Source: Verrucomicrobiota bacterium
GTDB lineage: Bacteria > Verrucomicrobiota > Verrucomicrobiia > Limisphaerales > SIBE01
Reading direction: 5' to 3'
Assembly: GCA_021733945.1 (NCBI GenBank)
Contig: JAIPJX010000016.1
Coordinates: 1-48,723 of the forward strand
DNA length: 48,723 nucleotides
Shown here: piece after piece, positions 14,064-22,434 of the stretch
Layout of the letters: the number at the start of each line of letters is the position of its first letter
How positions within the stretch are numbered: the first letter of the stretch is position 1
Notes under the pieces: model-generated
Database searches by the model: none
What the model was told of the DNA's origin: nothing
What the model saw: the letters and a program-made list of their open reading frames with translations, nothing else
Position numbers and translations under genes: made by a program

Positions 14064-14486
14064 TTAAAATCTCGCGGCAGTTGCGGCTCGGCGGAGCTTT
14101 CCACCAAACCGGATCGACCATAGAATCCCGCCCCCCGCAATGCAAGCATGCCGCCAGCGAGAATCTGGCACGCCGAAGGGCTAGTTCCAGGATCCTTGAT
14201 CCGCCCGATTCTCAAGCGGATTCCTGAGAAAAAATCTCCCACTGAGACTCTGAGAGCCTGTCTGAAAAGTAGGAGCCGACGTAAGAAGGCTCACTTCTTC
14301 AGCTGCCAAACCGGGCGATTTCCAGAGCATTTGCAGCCTCGTCACCTCGGCTCCTACCATGGAATAAAAGAACTCCGGACCATGGTTTGATTTCACGCGA
14401 GCGATTTTACACGTTCCTGAAGGACTACCGCACAAACGTCGAGGTCAGGCGCGCCGGAACCCCGGCCCAAGAATTCAGCAGAGGCG
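14064..14486. other. Gene-free interval with an inverted intergenic repeat
   Basis: 422 bp with no convincing gene. A pair of oppositely oriented copies, TAGGAGCCGACGTAAGAAGG (from 14270) and its counterpart GCCTCGTCACCTCGGCTCCTA (to 14356), encloses about 45 bp. The copies share TAGGAGCCGA-GT-A-GAAGGCT-like sequence, so the stretch can fold into a long hairpin. The same family recurs at 18186-18278. Confidence 0.5.
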
Positions 14487-14771
14487 TCAACCGGCGTTGC
14501 CTGGAGCGTTTGGATCGGTGGGCTCACCGTTCAACCAGATCTCCGATTCGGCTAAGTCTATCTCGTCAGACCAAATCACCGCATAACCATGCGGATCAGG
14601 CCGCACTTGCCGGAATACCGCCTCATCCGCAAGCGGTTGAAACGCTTCCTCTCTTAGCAACGGCTCGCAGTCATAAATTCGCGCCTCACCAGTCGAGAAT
14701 GTGACGAACAGCTTCCTGCCACGCAAAGGACGAACCGACTGAACCCTCGGGTATGTAAGCGCCGTCTTCAT
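14487..14771 (-). CDS. DUF2442 domain protein (94 aa)
   Basis: YPRVQSVRPLRGRKLFVTFS, then GEARIYDCEPLLREEAFQPL, then DEAVFRQVRPDPHGYAVIWS and DEIDLAESEIWLN fit the DUF2442 pattern: a small all-beta fold ending in Asp-Leu with a terminal helix. These proteins usually follow a DUF4160 gene and are suspected components of toxin-antitoxin-like pairs; the biochemistry is unknown. Here the upstream partner is only a remnant (14772-14978), whose stop directly abuts this ATG (14771). The gene itself looks intact. Confidence 0.8.
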   Translation of the reverse strand: MKTALTYPRVQSVRPLRGRKLFVTFSTGEARIYDCEPLLREEAFQPLADEAVFRQVRPDPHGYAVIWSDEIDLAESEIWLNGEPTDPNAPGNAG

Positions 14772-14978
14772 CTAATCCAATCCAGATAACTTATGAAATC
14801 TCTGCGTGTCCCACATCTCTTTCAAGTCTTTCTGGTGCAACCGAGCCCACTCACGGACCAACCGTTGAGCTCTCGGAGGAAGCTCCCCTTCCATCATCTC
14901 CAGAGTTCCAATCTCAAAGACACCGCCAAACTCGCAATGGCTGTATCGGATCTGGCATTCGGCAGTCGCATGCGTTAC
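14772..14978 (-). pseudogene. 5'-truncated DUF4160 gene
   Basis: Reading leftward from 14978, the frame gives CQIRYSHCEFGGVFEIGTLE, then MEGELPPRAQRLVREWARLH, then a short tail to a TAG at 14774. The GELPPRAxRLVREWAxLH block is the conserved DUF4160 C-terminal half. The N-terminal part that normally precedes it is missing: an in-frame TAG lies at 14981-14979, no start codon precedes the conserved region, and the pectate lyase gene begins 10 bp further on the other strand. An internal ATG could still yield a fragment. Insertion of the pectate lyase segment probably removed the 5' part. Confidence 0.7.
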
Positions 14979-14988
14979 CTATCATCCT

Positions 14989-16113
14989 ATGAACCCTTTC
15001 AGTCTACCGCGGATTCCGGGACTCTTCCTTTTCCATGGAAAACAACAAAACGCGCTGAGCCGGTTTCTGGGACTGGCCATCATTCTCCTGACCTGCGCCC
15101 TCCCGACGGCGGCAGACGAGGTGCGGGATCGGAACATCGCCGAGACGATGCTGCTTTATCAACGCGCCACCGGAGGCTGGCCGAAAAACTACGACGAAAC
15201 CCATCGTCCAACCGAAGTCGAGAGCCGCAAAATCCTCTCCGAACGCAATCACCCGGACAGCACGTTTGACAACGGTGCCACTCATTCCGAAATGCGGCAT
15301 CTGGCGAAGGTTTACAGGCAGACCGGCGACGAACGATACAAACAAGCTTTCTTACGCGGACTGGAATTTGTCCTGGGCGCGCAATACGCCAACGGCGGCT
15401 GGCCCCAATATCATCCCGATACGAGCGGGTACTTCGTTCATGTGACGTTCAACGACGACGCGATGATCGGAGTGATGCGGCTTTTGAGGGACATCGGCCG
15501 GAGTGGACCCGATTTTTCGTTCGTGGCATCAAACGATCGGGAACGATGCCGGGCGGCCGTCGACAAGGGCGTACAATGTATCCTCAAGTGCCAGATCCTG
15601 GTCGCTGGACACAAAACCGCCTGGTGCGCCCAGCATGATTCACGGACGTTGGCGCCGGCCAAAGCCCGGAGTTATGAACTGCCATCCCTGAGCGGATCCG
15701 AGTCGGTCGGCATCACGCGGTTCCTCATGGAAATCGAACCGCCCACACCGGAGATCATCGCAGCCGTTCAGGGGGCCATTGCCTGGTTCGACGAAGCCAA
15801 ACTCACGGGCATCAAGGTCATCCGCAAACCCGATCCCTCCAGCCCCAAGGGATGGGACAAGGTGGTGATCCAGGATCCATCCGCTCCCCCGCTTTGGGCG
15901 AGGTTCTACCGGATAGGCGACAACCAACCGATCTTCTGCAGCCGCGATGGAGTCCCCAAAAGAACCCTCGCTGAGATTTCCTACGAACGCCGGAACGGAT
16001 ATAGCTGGCTGGGAAATCGTCCCGCGAGCCTGCTGAGCAGGGATTACCCGGTGTGGCAATCGAAATGGGCACCCGACTTCAACGTTCTCGAACGCGGACG
16101 CATCCGGAATTGA
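14989..16113 (+). CDS. Secreted pectate lyase, family PL10 (374 aa)
   Basis: Cleaves polygalacturonate by beta-elimination with calcium. N-terminal signal sequence (FLGLAIILLTCALPTAA, cleavage before DE), then the PL10 signatures GGWPKNYDETHRP, TFDNGATHSEM, GGWPQYHPDTSGYFVHVTFN and the block WCAQHDSRTLAPAKARSYEL ending PSLSGSESV. Length and motif order match single-domain PL10 enzymes; no carbohydrate-binding module. No Shine-Dalgarno precedes the ATG. It stands alone, with no pectin transporter or regulator nearby, but the convergent sulfatase 450 bp away points to polysaccharide use. Confidence 0.88.
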   Translation: MNPFSLPRIPGLFLFHGKQQNALSRFLGLAIILLTCALPTAADEVRDRNIAETMLLYQRATGGWPKNYDETHRPTEVESRKILSERNHPDSTFDNGATHSEMRHLAKVYRQTGDERYKQAFLRGLEFVLGAQYANGGWPQYHPDTSGYFVHVTFNDDAMIGVMRLLRDIGRSGPDFSFVASNDRERCRAAVDKGVQCILKCQILVAGHKTAWCAQHDSRTLAPAKARSYELPSLSGSESVGITRFLMEIEPPTPEIIAAVQGAIAWFDEAKLTGIKVIRKPDPSSPKGWDKVVIQDPSAPPLWARFYRIGDNQPIFCSRDGVPKRTLAEISYERRNGYSWLGNRPASLLSRDYPVWQSKWAPDFNVLERGRIRN

Positions 16114-16198
16114 TCTGGATCCAAGAGCGGAAAGGCACCACGAAGGATTGCGCGAACCGTCCCGGTGAGCGGTTTCGGCCATCCCTTCGGACGGCCCC

Positions 16199-16408
16199 GG
16201 CTCAGCGGGGACGCTTCGCCCTACCGCCGCGGGACGGGGGAGGTGGCGCGGACCGCACTGCCATTAGTTTAAGGGATTCGGAGGGTAGGGCGAATCCGTC
16301 CCGGTGAGCCGACAATCGGTTGAGCGAAAGTGAGGTGAGCGGCTCAGCGGGGACGCTTCGCCCTACCATTTCAGTTCTTAAACGAATGGCAGTGCGCTTC
16401 GCCCTACC
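16199..16408. repeat. Cluster of dispersed intergenic repeats; 141-bp palindrome
   Basis: Four copies of a unit GGCTCAGCGGGGACGCTTCG with CCCTACC at its end: 16199-16225, 16341-16367, 16394-16408 (partial), and an inverted variant at 16283-16310. Two of them lie inside a larger imperfect palindrome whose 19-bp ends, GCACTGCCATTAGTTTAAG (16255-16273) and its inverted match at 16377-16395, differ at one base. The intervening 30 bp would form the loop. No gene is present between 16114 and 16560. The position between two convergent genes fits a repeat family that accumulates in intergenic spaces. Confidence 0.8.
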
Positions 16409-16560
16409 GACTTAGGATTCCGGGCAACCTCAACTTCAGACTTCCAGCCCAGCGACGGGTCCCGGGGGTGCCCGGATAACCCCAGCGGGTCCCCTTCTGG
16501 ATCTAGTCGCAGTGGATCTTCGCGTTGGTGAGTCGAGGAATTTTCGTTTTCAACGGGTCT

Positions 16561-18051
16561 CTAGCGCCGGAGTTTGCGGTCGTGCAACGGCACGCCTTTC
16601 GGGGGCTGGATCGGCATCTGCAAGCCACCCGAACGTTCGAGCTCCGCAAACAACTGCCCCCGCATCGTTTCGCGTCTGCCCTGGTACGCAGGCACGTTGA
16701 TCAGATTGTGGCGTTCATGCGGGTCGGTCTCCAGATCGTACAATCCGTTTCGATCCCACACCCCCTGATAATAGATGTATTTGTAACGTTCGTCCCGAAT
16801 CGCGAAAACCGTCGGTGTCGCCGGAAAGTTCCATTCCCAGTAATACTCGTAAAGAATGTGGTTTCGCCAGGGTTCCGAACGACCGGTCAGAAACGGGAAA
16901 AACGATCTGCCGTCAAACCGCGCGCCCTCCGGCACGGGAACTCCCAGCGCCTCCATCAGAGTCGGAGCCACATCGATGTTCTGGACCATCTGCCCGAGTT
17001 TCAGTCCGGGCGCGATCAATCCGGGTGCGTACGCGAGCATCGGGATCCGGATCGATTCTTCGAACGCATCCCGCTTGTCGTAGAACCCGTGTTCCCCCAG
17101 GGCAAAACCGTTGTCTCCCATGTAAAGAACCAGGGTGGAGGACGCCAGTCCGGTTCGATCGAGGTAATCGAGCACGCGCCCCAGGTTTTCGTCGAGGCCA
17201 TGAACCGTCTCGCAGAACTGACGGTACAACTGATCAAACGACGGCACCGGATCGTTGTCGAACGCGCCGGTCTCCATATGATCGATCCCGTGGATCCCGT
17301 ATCTCCGCTCGCGCACCCAGTTGGGCTGGGTCTCATAATTCTCCTCCGTATTCGCCATGGTATCCGGATACCGGATCGGGGCATCCCTGTATCTGCCCTG
17401 ATGCCGGGGCGCCGGGGTGAACGGGTAATGAACCGCCTTGTAGGAGAGGTAGAGGAAAAACGGTTCGGCGCGGTTTTCATCCAGCCAGCCCAGAGCCTGA
17501 TCGGTCAGCACATCGGTCACATACCCCTTCACCGTGTCACGCCGTCCGTTGACATTGAGCACCGGGTCGAAATATTCGCCCTGCCCCCGGAAACTCACCC
17601 AATCGTCAAATCCCGGTCGAGGTTCATCATTCTCGTGGCCCATGTGCCATTTGCCGACAAACGCGGTTTGAAACCCCGCCTTCTGGAGATACTGCGGAAA
17701 GAAAACGGTTCCTTCGGGAACCGGCCGTTGATTGTCGATCACCCGGTGGTGGTGCATGTATTGGCCGGTAAGGATCGAGGCCCTGCTCGGAGAACACAAC
17801 GAGGTGCTTACAAAAGCATTTGCCAGATGGGCGCCCTCCCGCGCCATGCGGTCCATGTTCGGTGTTTCCAGGAACGCCGGGCTGCCATCCACGAACCGCA
17901 TGAAGTCGTATCGGTGATCATCACTCAGAACGAGGATCACATTGCGGACGGGTCCAGCCGCTGGAGCGGCGACCGAGCCCGCGCCACAGGCCAGAGACAT
18001 CAGGATCCAACAAATCGCCTGTCGATCGATTCTCATCATGCCCGGGATCAT
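16561..18051 (-). CDS. Formylglycine-dependent sulfatase (about 496 aa)
   Basis: Hydrolyses a sulfate ester, probably on a glycan. The catalytic motif is SLCSPSRASILTG (C-x-P-S-R): the Cys, about residue 86, must be oxidised to formylglycine by an activating enzyme not present in the window. Metal-site motifs are VILVLSDDHRYDF and LYMGDNGFALGEHGFYDKRD; GKWHMGHE supplies the Lys/His pair. A signal peptide (ICWILMSLACGAGSVAA) directs export. The start is uncertain: I use ATG 18051; ATGs at 18039 and 18036 or a GTG at 18090 are possible. No anaerobic activator or second sulfatase is adjacent. The substrate is unknown. Confidence 0.9.
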   Translation of the reverse strand: MIPGMMRIDRQAICWILMSLACGAGSVAAPAAGPVRNVILVLSDDHRYDFMRFVDGSPAFLETPNMDRMAREGAHLANAFVSTSLCSPSRASILTGQYMHHHRVIDNQRPVPEGTVFFPQYLQKAGFQTAFVGKWHMGHENDEPRPGFDDWVSFRGQGEYFDPVLNVNGRRDTVKGYVTDVLTDQALGWLDENRAEPFFLYLSYKAVHYPFTPAPRHQGRYRDAPIRYPDTMANTEENYETQPNWVRERRYGIHGIDHMETGAFDNDPVPSFDQLYRQFCETVHGLDENLGRVLDYLDRTGLASSTLVLYMGDNGFALGEHGFYDKRDAFEESIRIPMLAYAPGLIAPGLKLGQMVQNIDVAPTLMEALGVPVPEGARFDGRSFFPFLTGRSEPWRNHILYEYYWEWNFPATPTVFAIRDERYKYIYYQGVWDRNGLYDLETDPHERHNLINVPAYQGRRETMRGQLFAELERSGGLQMPIQPPKGVPLHDRKLRR

Positions 18052-18185
18052 GCCACACCAGGACCCTGATTGGAATTGCAATTCGCCCACGAACCGCTGT
18101 CGGCTCAGGCGGTGGCCCGCCGATTGAAGGCACGCGTGCCGATCCCCAACCCACGGCCCTTAGCCCCTTAAAAAACTCCAGATCC

Positions 18186-18278
18186 TGTAGGAGACGAGGT
18201 CACGACTTGTAGGAGGCGAGGTAACGAGACTCTGATTTCTCAGGTATCTTTAGGTATTGCAGAGCCGTCGGCTCCACC
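18186..18278. repeat. Dispersed intergenic repeat, GTAGGAG family
   Basis: Two direct copies, TGTAGGAGACGAGGTCACGA (18186) and TGTAGGAGGCGAGGTAACGA (18209), followed by an inverted relative (AGAGCCGTCGGCTCCACC, 18261-18278). The same consensus, roughly GTAGGAG-CGAGGT-ACGAG, appears at 14270-14356. The element lies between the sulfatase and the propeller gene. Confidence 0.75.
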
Positions 18279-18292
18279 TTTTTTAGCGGGCT

Positions 18293-19792
18293 TTAGGGCT
18301 CGCGCGGAATCCGGTTCAACGTGTAGTACGCATCCGGGTGGGCCAACCGGGTTCCAGATCCGGAGACGACTCCCTCGGCGCGCAGTTCATGCACATACAA
18401 GGGCCTCAGACCTTCCACACCCAGCCGGACCCGGAGACGATCCGGGCTCACCCGGGCGTGCACGACCTTCAGATTCTGGGTCTCGATCTCGGGACTGCCA
18501 TAGGCATTCGAATAAAGGTAGGTGTAACTCTTGAAGGAATAAGACGCCGGTTCGGAAGCCGTCGCCGCATCAACCGGCTGCGTGAACACCAGCTCGAACC
18601 CATCCGGTTTGGCATGCATTTCCAGGATCGCAAACGATGTCTCTCCCTCCCATCGGACACGCTGCAGTCCGTATGCCCGGGTACCGAGCGAGGACCACCC
18701 CCGGTTGCTCATGCCCACATACAGGCACCCATCCGGACCGAACCTCAGCCGAACGACACCCGAGGCGAACCCCGAAAGGAAGGGAAATGCAGCCCCCTGG
18801 TATTCGCCCTCCACTTTTTCCAAGAATACACGGTTCACACCCGCATCGGTAAACTCACCAACAAACAACTGACCATCGAACGGACCGAACCGGCCGCCCT
18901 GATCGCACAGGGCGATATCGGTGCCACTGCGTCCCATTTTGTTATACGGCAGCCACACCGCGGGAGGACGCATTTCCGGCACCTTCCCCAGCGCCTCCGG
19001 GTAGGGCACCCGGTTGGGTGGCTCACCCGAAAGTCGCAGGGGAGAGCCGGGCAGGTTTTGGGAACCGATGCCTTCGGGGTTCAAAAAGAAAACACCACGG
19101 CGCAGGTGATAGATCGGCGTGGTGGGAATCCAGGTGCCCTGTTGATCCACACAAAACATGTCCCCCTCGCGGTTCGCCCCCAGGCCGCAGGGGGATCGCA
19201 TTCCCGCCGCCATCGGAACAAAACTCCCTTCCGCTCCGCGCAGGCCGGCCCAGCCCCGCCAACCTTTTGTATTGTCCGTGTGTTCTCCCATATCGAGATT
19301 GAGGGACATCCAAAGATCACCGCGCCCATCGCGTCGGGGGCCGTAGGCGTATCCGTGATAAGCCCCGGAGACATTCCACCCCGTCGCTTCGCAGAGGTAT
19401 TCGTCGGCAACGTCATCGCCATCCGTATCGCGCAACCGGGTGAGTTCGGTGCGCTGGGTCACCAGGAAGGAATCGCCGTCCCGAAGCAGCCCAAGGGGTT
19501 CATGCAATCCAGAGGCAAATCGTTTGAACCGGAGTCCGTCTCCCGATTCGGCGGCGAGTCCGTCGATCAACCATACCTCCCCCTTGCGAATCGCCACCGC
19601 CAACCGGCCATCCTCCGTCCAGTCCATTCCACTCACCTCCATTGCAAGGCCCGCTCCGGGCTGCCAGGAGAGGCTGCGCGAGGGAGTCGACGCCCGCCCG
19701 GTGAGCAGATCCGTGATGCGATAACCCGGTTCCTGGGCCGGGATGGCCGCAGCCAGCAGAAGGATGACGATTGTCCGCAGAATCAATTTCAT
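18293..19792 (-). CDS. Secreted PVC-type beta-propeller protein (499 aa)
   Basis: Signal peptide (LRTIVILLLAAAIPAQ) and a run of propeller blades resembling L-sorbosone/glucose dehydrogenase-like domains of Planctomycetes and Verrucomicrobia: SGMDWTEDGRLAVAIRKGEV, FASGLHEPLGLL, MRSPCGLGANREGDMFCVDQ, QLFVGEFTDAGVNRVFLEKV and VVRLRFGPDGCLYVGMSNRG. The C-terminal 110 residues form a beta domain with a VSPDRLRVRLGVEGLRPLYV strand pattern. No haem motif in this protein. The start ATG overlaps the cytochrome stop (ATGA, 19789-19792), so the two are made in step. Likely the dehydrogenase or substrate-binding partner of the cytochrome; the substrate is unknown. Confidence 0.8.
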   Translation of the reverse strand: MKLILRTIVILLLAAAIPAQEPGYRITDLLTGRASTPSRSLSWQPGAGLAMEVSGMDWTEDGRLAVAIRKGEVWLIDGLAAESGDGLRFKRFASGLHEPLGLLRDGDSFLVTQRTELTRLRDTDGDDVADEYLCEATGWNVSGAYHGYAYGPRRDGRGDLWMSLNLDMGEHTDNTKGWRGWAGLRGAEGSFVPMAAGMRSPCGLGANREGDMFCVDQQGTWIPTTPIYHLRRGVFFLNPEGIGSQNLPGSPLRLSGEPPNRVPYPEALGKVPEMRPPAVWLPYNKMGRSGTDIALCDQGGRFGPFDGQLFVGEFTDAGVNRVFLEKVEGEYQGAAFPFLSGFASGVVRLRFGPDGCLYVGMSNRGWSSLGTRAYGLQRVRWEGETSFAILEMHAKPDGFELVFTQPVDAATASEPASYSFKSYTYLYSNAYGSPEIETQNLKVVHARVSPDRLRVRLGVEGLRPLYVHELRAEGVVSGSGTRLAHPDAYYTLNRIPREP

Positions 19793-21870
19793 TTCCAGGT
19801 GTAGATGAATTCCATTCGCCCGGATTCACGGTTCGGGATTTCCGTGACGTCGACCCGGGTCGGATGAACGATCCCGATCGAATCCAGGACCCGCATGTCC
19901 CATTGCACCACCCGGCGCAATCCGGTTTTTAAACCTTCAAACCGATCCTCCACCCTGGAACCGCGCACGAGCGAAAGAAAAACCGGCACTCCCCGGGAAT
20001 CGATTCGGTATCCCAGATAACGGCCCGATGCGCCGGTCGACGCAGGATCCGTTGCCGACGGCCAGGACACCAGGGAATCGCCCGGCGGCTTTTCGAAGAT
20101 TGGAAACCTCGAGAACCACGTGCGGTAGGCATCAAAAAACCTGCCCTTCCACGCAAGCGCGGGACGCGCCTGCCGGGCGTCATAAGCCAGGTGCACACCT
20201 TCCGGAAATCCGACCAGAATGGCCGCCGTGCCCGCGCCCTCCATAAACGTACGCTGAACGATCGGCCGATCGGTCGGTCGAAGTTCAAACTGTTGGTTCG
20301 CCCCCGGCAATCCCTCGGGGTGCCCGGTTCCCTCCCGAACAAAAGCGTACAGAGAGGCGATCTGAAGCGCCGTGTCTCCACCGAGGATTTCCGGGTTCGA
20401 CGCTTTTCCATCCGGCCAGAACGAGGGCATGAGGGTGCCGGGACGGTAAGCGGCCGGGTCCACCAGATACTCATGCAACCAGGCCGCTTGAAGGCGACGG
20501 TCCATTGTTTCGAGGTCGAGCGCCTGAATTCCGATTGAAGCCTCCCCTTTCCATCGATGGCAGGTGATGCAACCCAGGCCCCCGGTGACGCCCATCAACC
20601 GACGCCCGGCATCGGGATCCCCGGCGGGGAGCGCCTGCTCCGGTCTTCGATCTGCTTCTGCCAGCAAATCCGTCAACCCATCGGTCGCTGTTCCGAACAC
20701 CGGCATCCGGGTGCGCAGGTAGGGTCGCACCCGCGCCTTCCCGGCGAGCACATCCGTGAGCCAGTCCGGCTTGAGCTTTCTGCCCACCGCCGTGAGCGGG
20801 GGAGGATGGCGGCCGACATCCCCAAGCTCGACATCGCCCTGGAAATAGCGATCGAGGGCAGCGTCCGGCCCTCCGAGTCCCGCTCGTTCGTGACATGCGA
20901 GGCAGTTGAGAGCCTGCAGCGTGAGCCTGGCTCTGGTCGCAACGGGCAATTGGGTATGGGGTTCGCCGAGGTATTTTTCCAGTGCCACCCTCTGCGCGGG
21001 CGCGAGCGAATAGCGGGGCACTCCCGGCTGAGCCTCCGACAGCAGGCATCCGGACCGAAGGTCGCGCAGAGGGACTGGCTCAAGGGCCTCCCTCCCGGGC
21101 AGATCGTGGCACGCCGCGCATCGCAACCCGGCGACGATCCGTTTGCCGACCGGGACCAGCGCCTCATCGATCGAAAGCGGAACGATCGGGCGATCCAACG
21201 TTCCGTCGCTTCCCTGAAACCCGATCAGATAACCGGCGATGTCCGTGGCATCCTGGGCCTCGAGCTCGAACCGGGGCATTCGCCCATCCGGACGAGTTTT
21301 GAGTGGGTCCAGAAGGAACGCCGCAAGCGAACTCAGACTGAACTTGGAAGCGAGGTCGGGAAACAAAACCGACGGGATGTCGTTTCCCGGAGGATTCGAT
21401 TGCACCCCGGCAGCCCCGGGATCGGGCACATGACAAGCCACACATCCGATCGCATGATACAACTCCCCTCCCCGCTGGGCGTTGACATGGCGGGCCGGGG
21501 ATCGACGGGCAGGCGTCTTGTCCGCGAGCGACGCAAGGTAATGCACCACCGCCCGCGCTGCGGCAGGATCACGGCCATGCAACTGGGCGGGCATGGTTGT
21601 CCCGCTCCGCGCCCCGGCCGGATCCGAGAGAAAAGAGATCAGCCACTCGCCACGAATGCGACTGGTGATGTTGGTGAGAGAAAGCGCCGAACGCCCGGGC
21701 AGCCCCGTGTCTCCGCCGTGGCAGTTCGCACAGCCCAGTTCATTGTATAACAAGCGGCCCAACTCCGCAGTCGGAGTGCCCGAATGGAACCGATCAAAGG
21801 CGGGAAGGCCAGGTGCCGCCACGACAGACACTGCGAAGGCAACCAGGGCCGACAAGACCACGCGAATCAT
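19789..21870 (-). CDS. Secreted pentahaem c-type cytochrome (693 aa)
   Basis: Start at ATG 21870, which overlaps the stop of the preceding gene as ATGA; ATG 21891 is upstream in frame but less likely. Signal peptide VVLSALVAFAVSVVAA. Five haem-binding CxxCH motifs are present: CANCH, CVACH, CAACH, CLACH and CITCH, near residues 47, 143, 251, 323 and 434. The last 200 residues carry the C-terminal domain typical of verrucomicrobial cytochromes of this type (TAAILVGFPEGVHLAYDARQ, ALAWKGRFFDAYRTW). Probably a periplasmic electron carrier coupled to oxidation by the propeller protein downstream. The long spacers between haems suggest four to five cytochrome c folds in tandem. Confidence 0.85.
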   Translation of the reverse strand: MIRVVLSALVAFAVSVVAAPGLPAFDRFHSGTPTAELGRLLYNELGCANCHGGDTGLPGRSALSLTNITSRIRGEWLISFLSDPAGARSGTTMPAQLHGRDPAAARAVVHYLASLADKTPARRSPARHVNAQRGGELYHAIGCVACHVPDPGAAGVQSNPPGNDIPSVLFPDLASKFSLSSLAAFLLDPLKTRPDGRMPRFELEAQDATDIAGYLIGFQGSDGTLDRPIVPLSIDEALVPVGKRIVAGLRCAACHDLPGREALEPVPLRDLRSGCLLSEAQPGVPRYSLAPAQRVALEKYLGEPHTQLPVATRARLTLQALNCLACHERAGLGGPDAALDRYFQGDVELGDVGRHPPPLTAVGRKLKPDWLTDVLAGKARVRPYLRTRMPVFGTATDGLTDLLAEADRRPEQALPAGDPDAGRRLMGVTGGLGCITCHRWKGEASIGIQALDLETMDRRLQAAWLHEYLVDPAAYRPGTLMPSFWPDGKASNPEILGGDTALQIASLYAFVREGTGHPEGLPGANQQFELRPTDRPIVQRTFMEGAGTAAILVGFPEGVHLAYDARQARPALAWKGRFFDAYRTWFSRFPIFEKPPGDSLVSWPSATDPASTGASGRYLGYRIDSRGVPVFLSLVRGSRVEDRFEGLKTGLRRVVQWDMRVLDSIGIVHPTRVDVTEIPNRESGRMEFIYTWK

Positions 21871-22434
21871 GGCGCGGTTTCCCGGACGCATGCCTCCACA
21901 TACCGTCGCGACCGGTTGATGGCGTCCGTGATCTCCCGGGCGGTCGGCAGGATCGGGACGCCGCGGGGGGTGGGATGCATGAAGATTTCCACCCAGCCTG
22001 AGAATCGGATGTCCCGAAGGGCCTTCACAATGGGCTTGTAGTCGAGCCCGCCTCCAAACCCGGGCATCTGCCGCATCTCAATCATCAGCAAGACCGAACG
22101 GTCCCAGTGGATACCGGGTGCTGACCCCGAGTTTGACGGAATGCAGTTTGAGCAGCGCTTCAAAGGCCCCGTCCCCCATCGCATCGATCTGTTCCCGCTG
22201 ATTCCCATGCACGCGGCACCAGATGTCGATCGCACCCGAGCCCGTCCTGGCAACCTCAGGCAGGATTTCCGCAAGGGGCATCTCACCATACATGGCCGAA
22301 GAAAGAACGTAATTCAGCCGAAACGGAACATCCGCGCCCGCGACCAGGGGCAGGCAGGCTGCCGGAACGAGGGTCTGAATAAAACGCCGACGGTTGAACA
22401 TTCGGCATGGCGGCATCTGCGACTGGGTATTCAT
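21867..22434 (-). pseudogene. Broken TIM-barrel sugar-phosphate isomerase/epimerase, Tat-type
   Basis: Two frames carry the two ends of one family. From ATG 22434 an N-terminal part with a twin-arginine signal (MFNRRRFIQTLVPAACLPLV) continues NYVLSSAMYGEMPLAEILPE, then TRYPLGPFGL, and stops at 22078. In another frame, 21867-22085, the family C-terminus is recognisable: MPGFGGGLDYKPIVKALRDI, then GWVEIFMHPTPRGVPILPTA. In intact relatives as I recall them, roughly 150-180 residues of barrel lie between these blocks; here they are missing, consistent with one internal deletion. An ATG (22085) overlapping the first stop could reinitiate the second part. Overlaps by 4 bp with both neighbours. Confidence 0.75.

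Noticed and set aside
16525..18069. 514-codon plus-strand frame opposite the sulfatase
   Set aside because: Antisense shadow caused by GC-rich third positions; the minus frame contains the sulfatase catalytic motifs.
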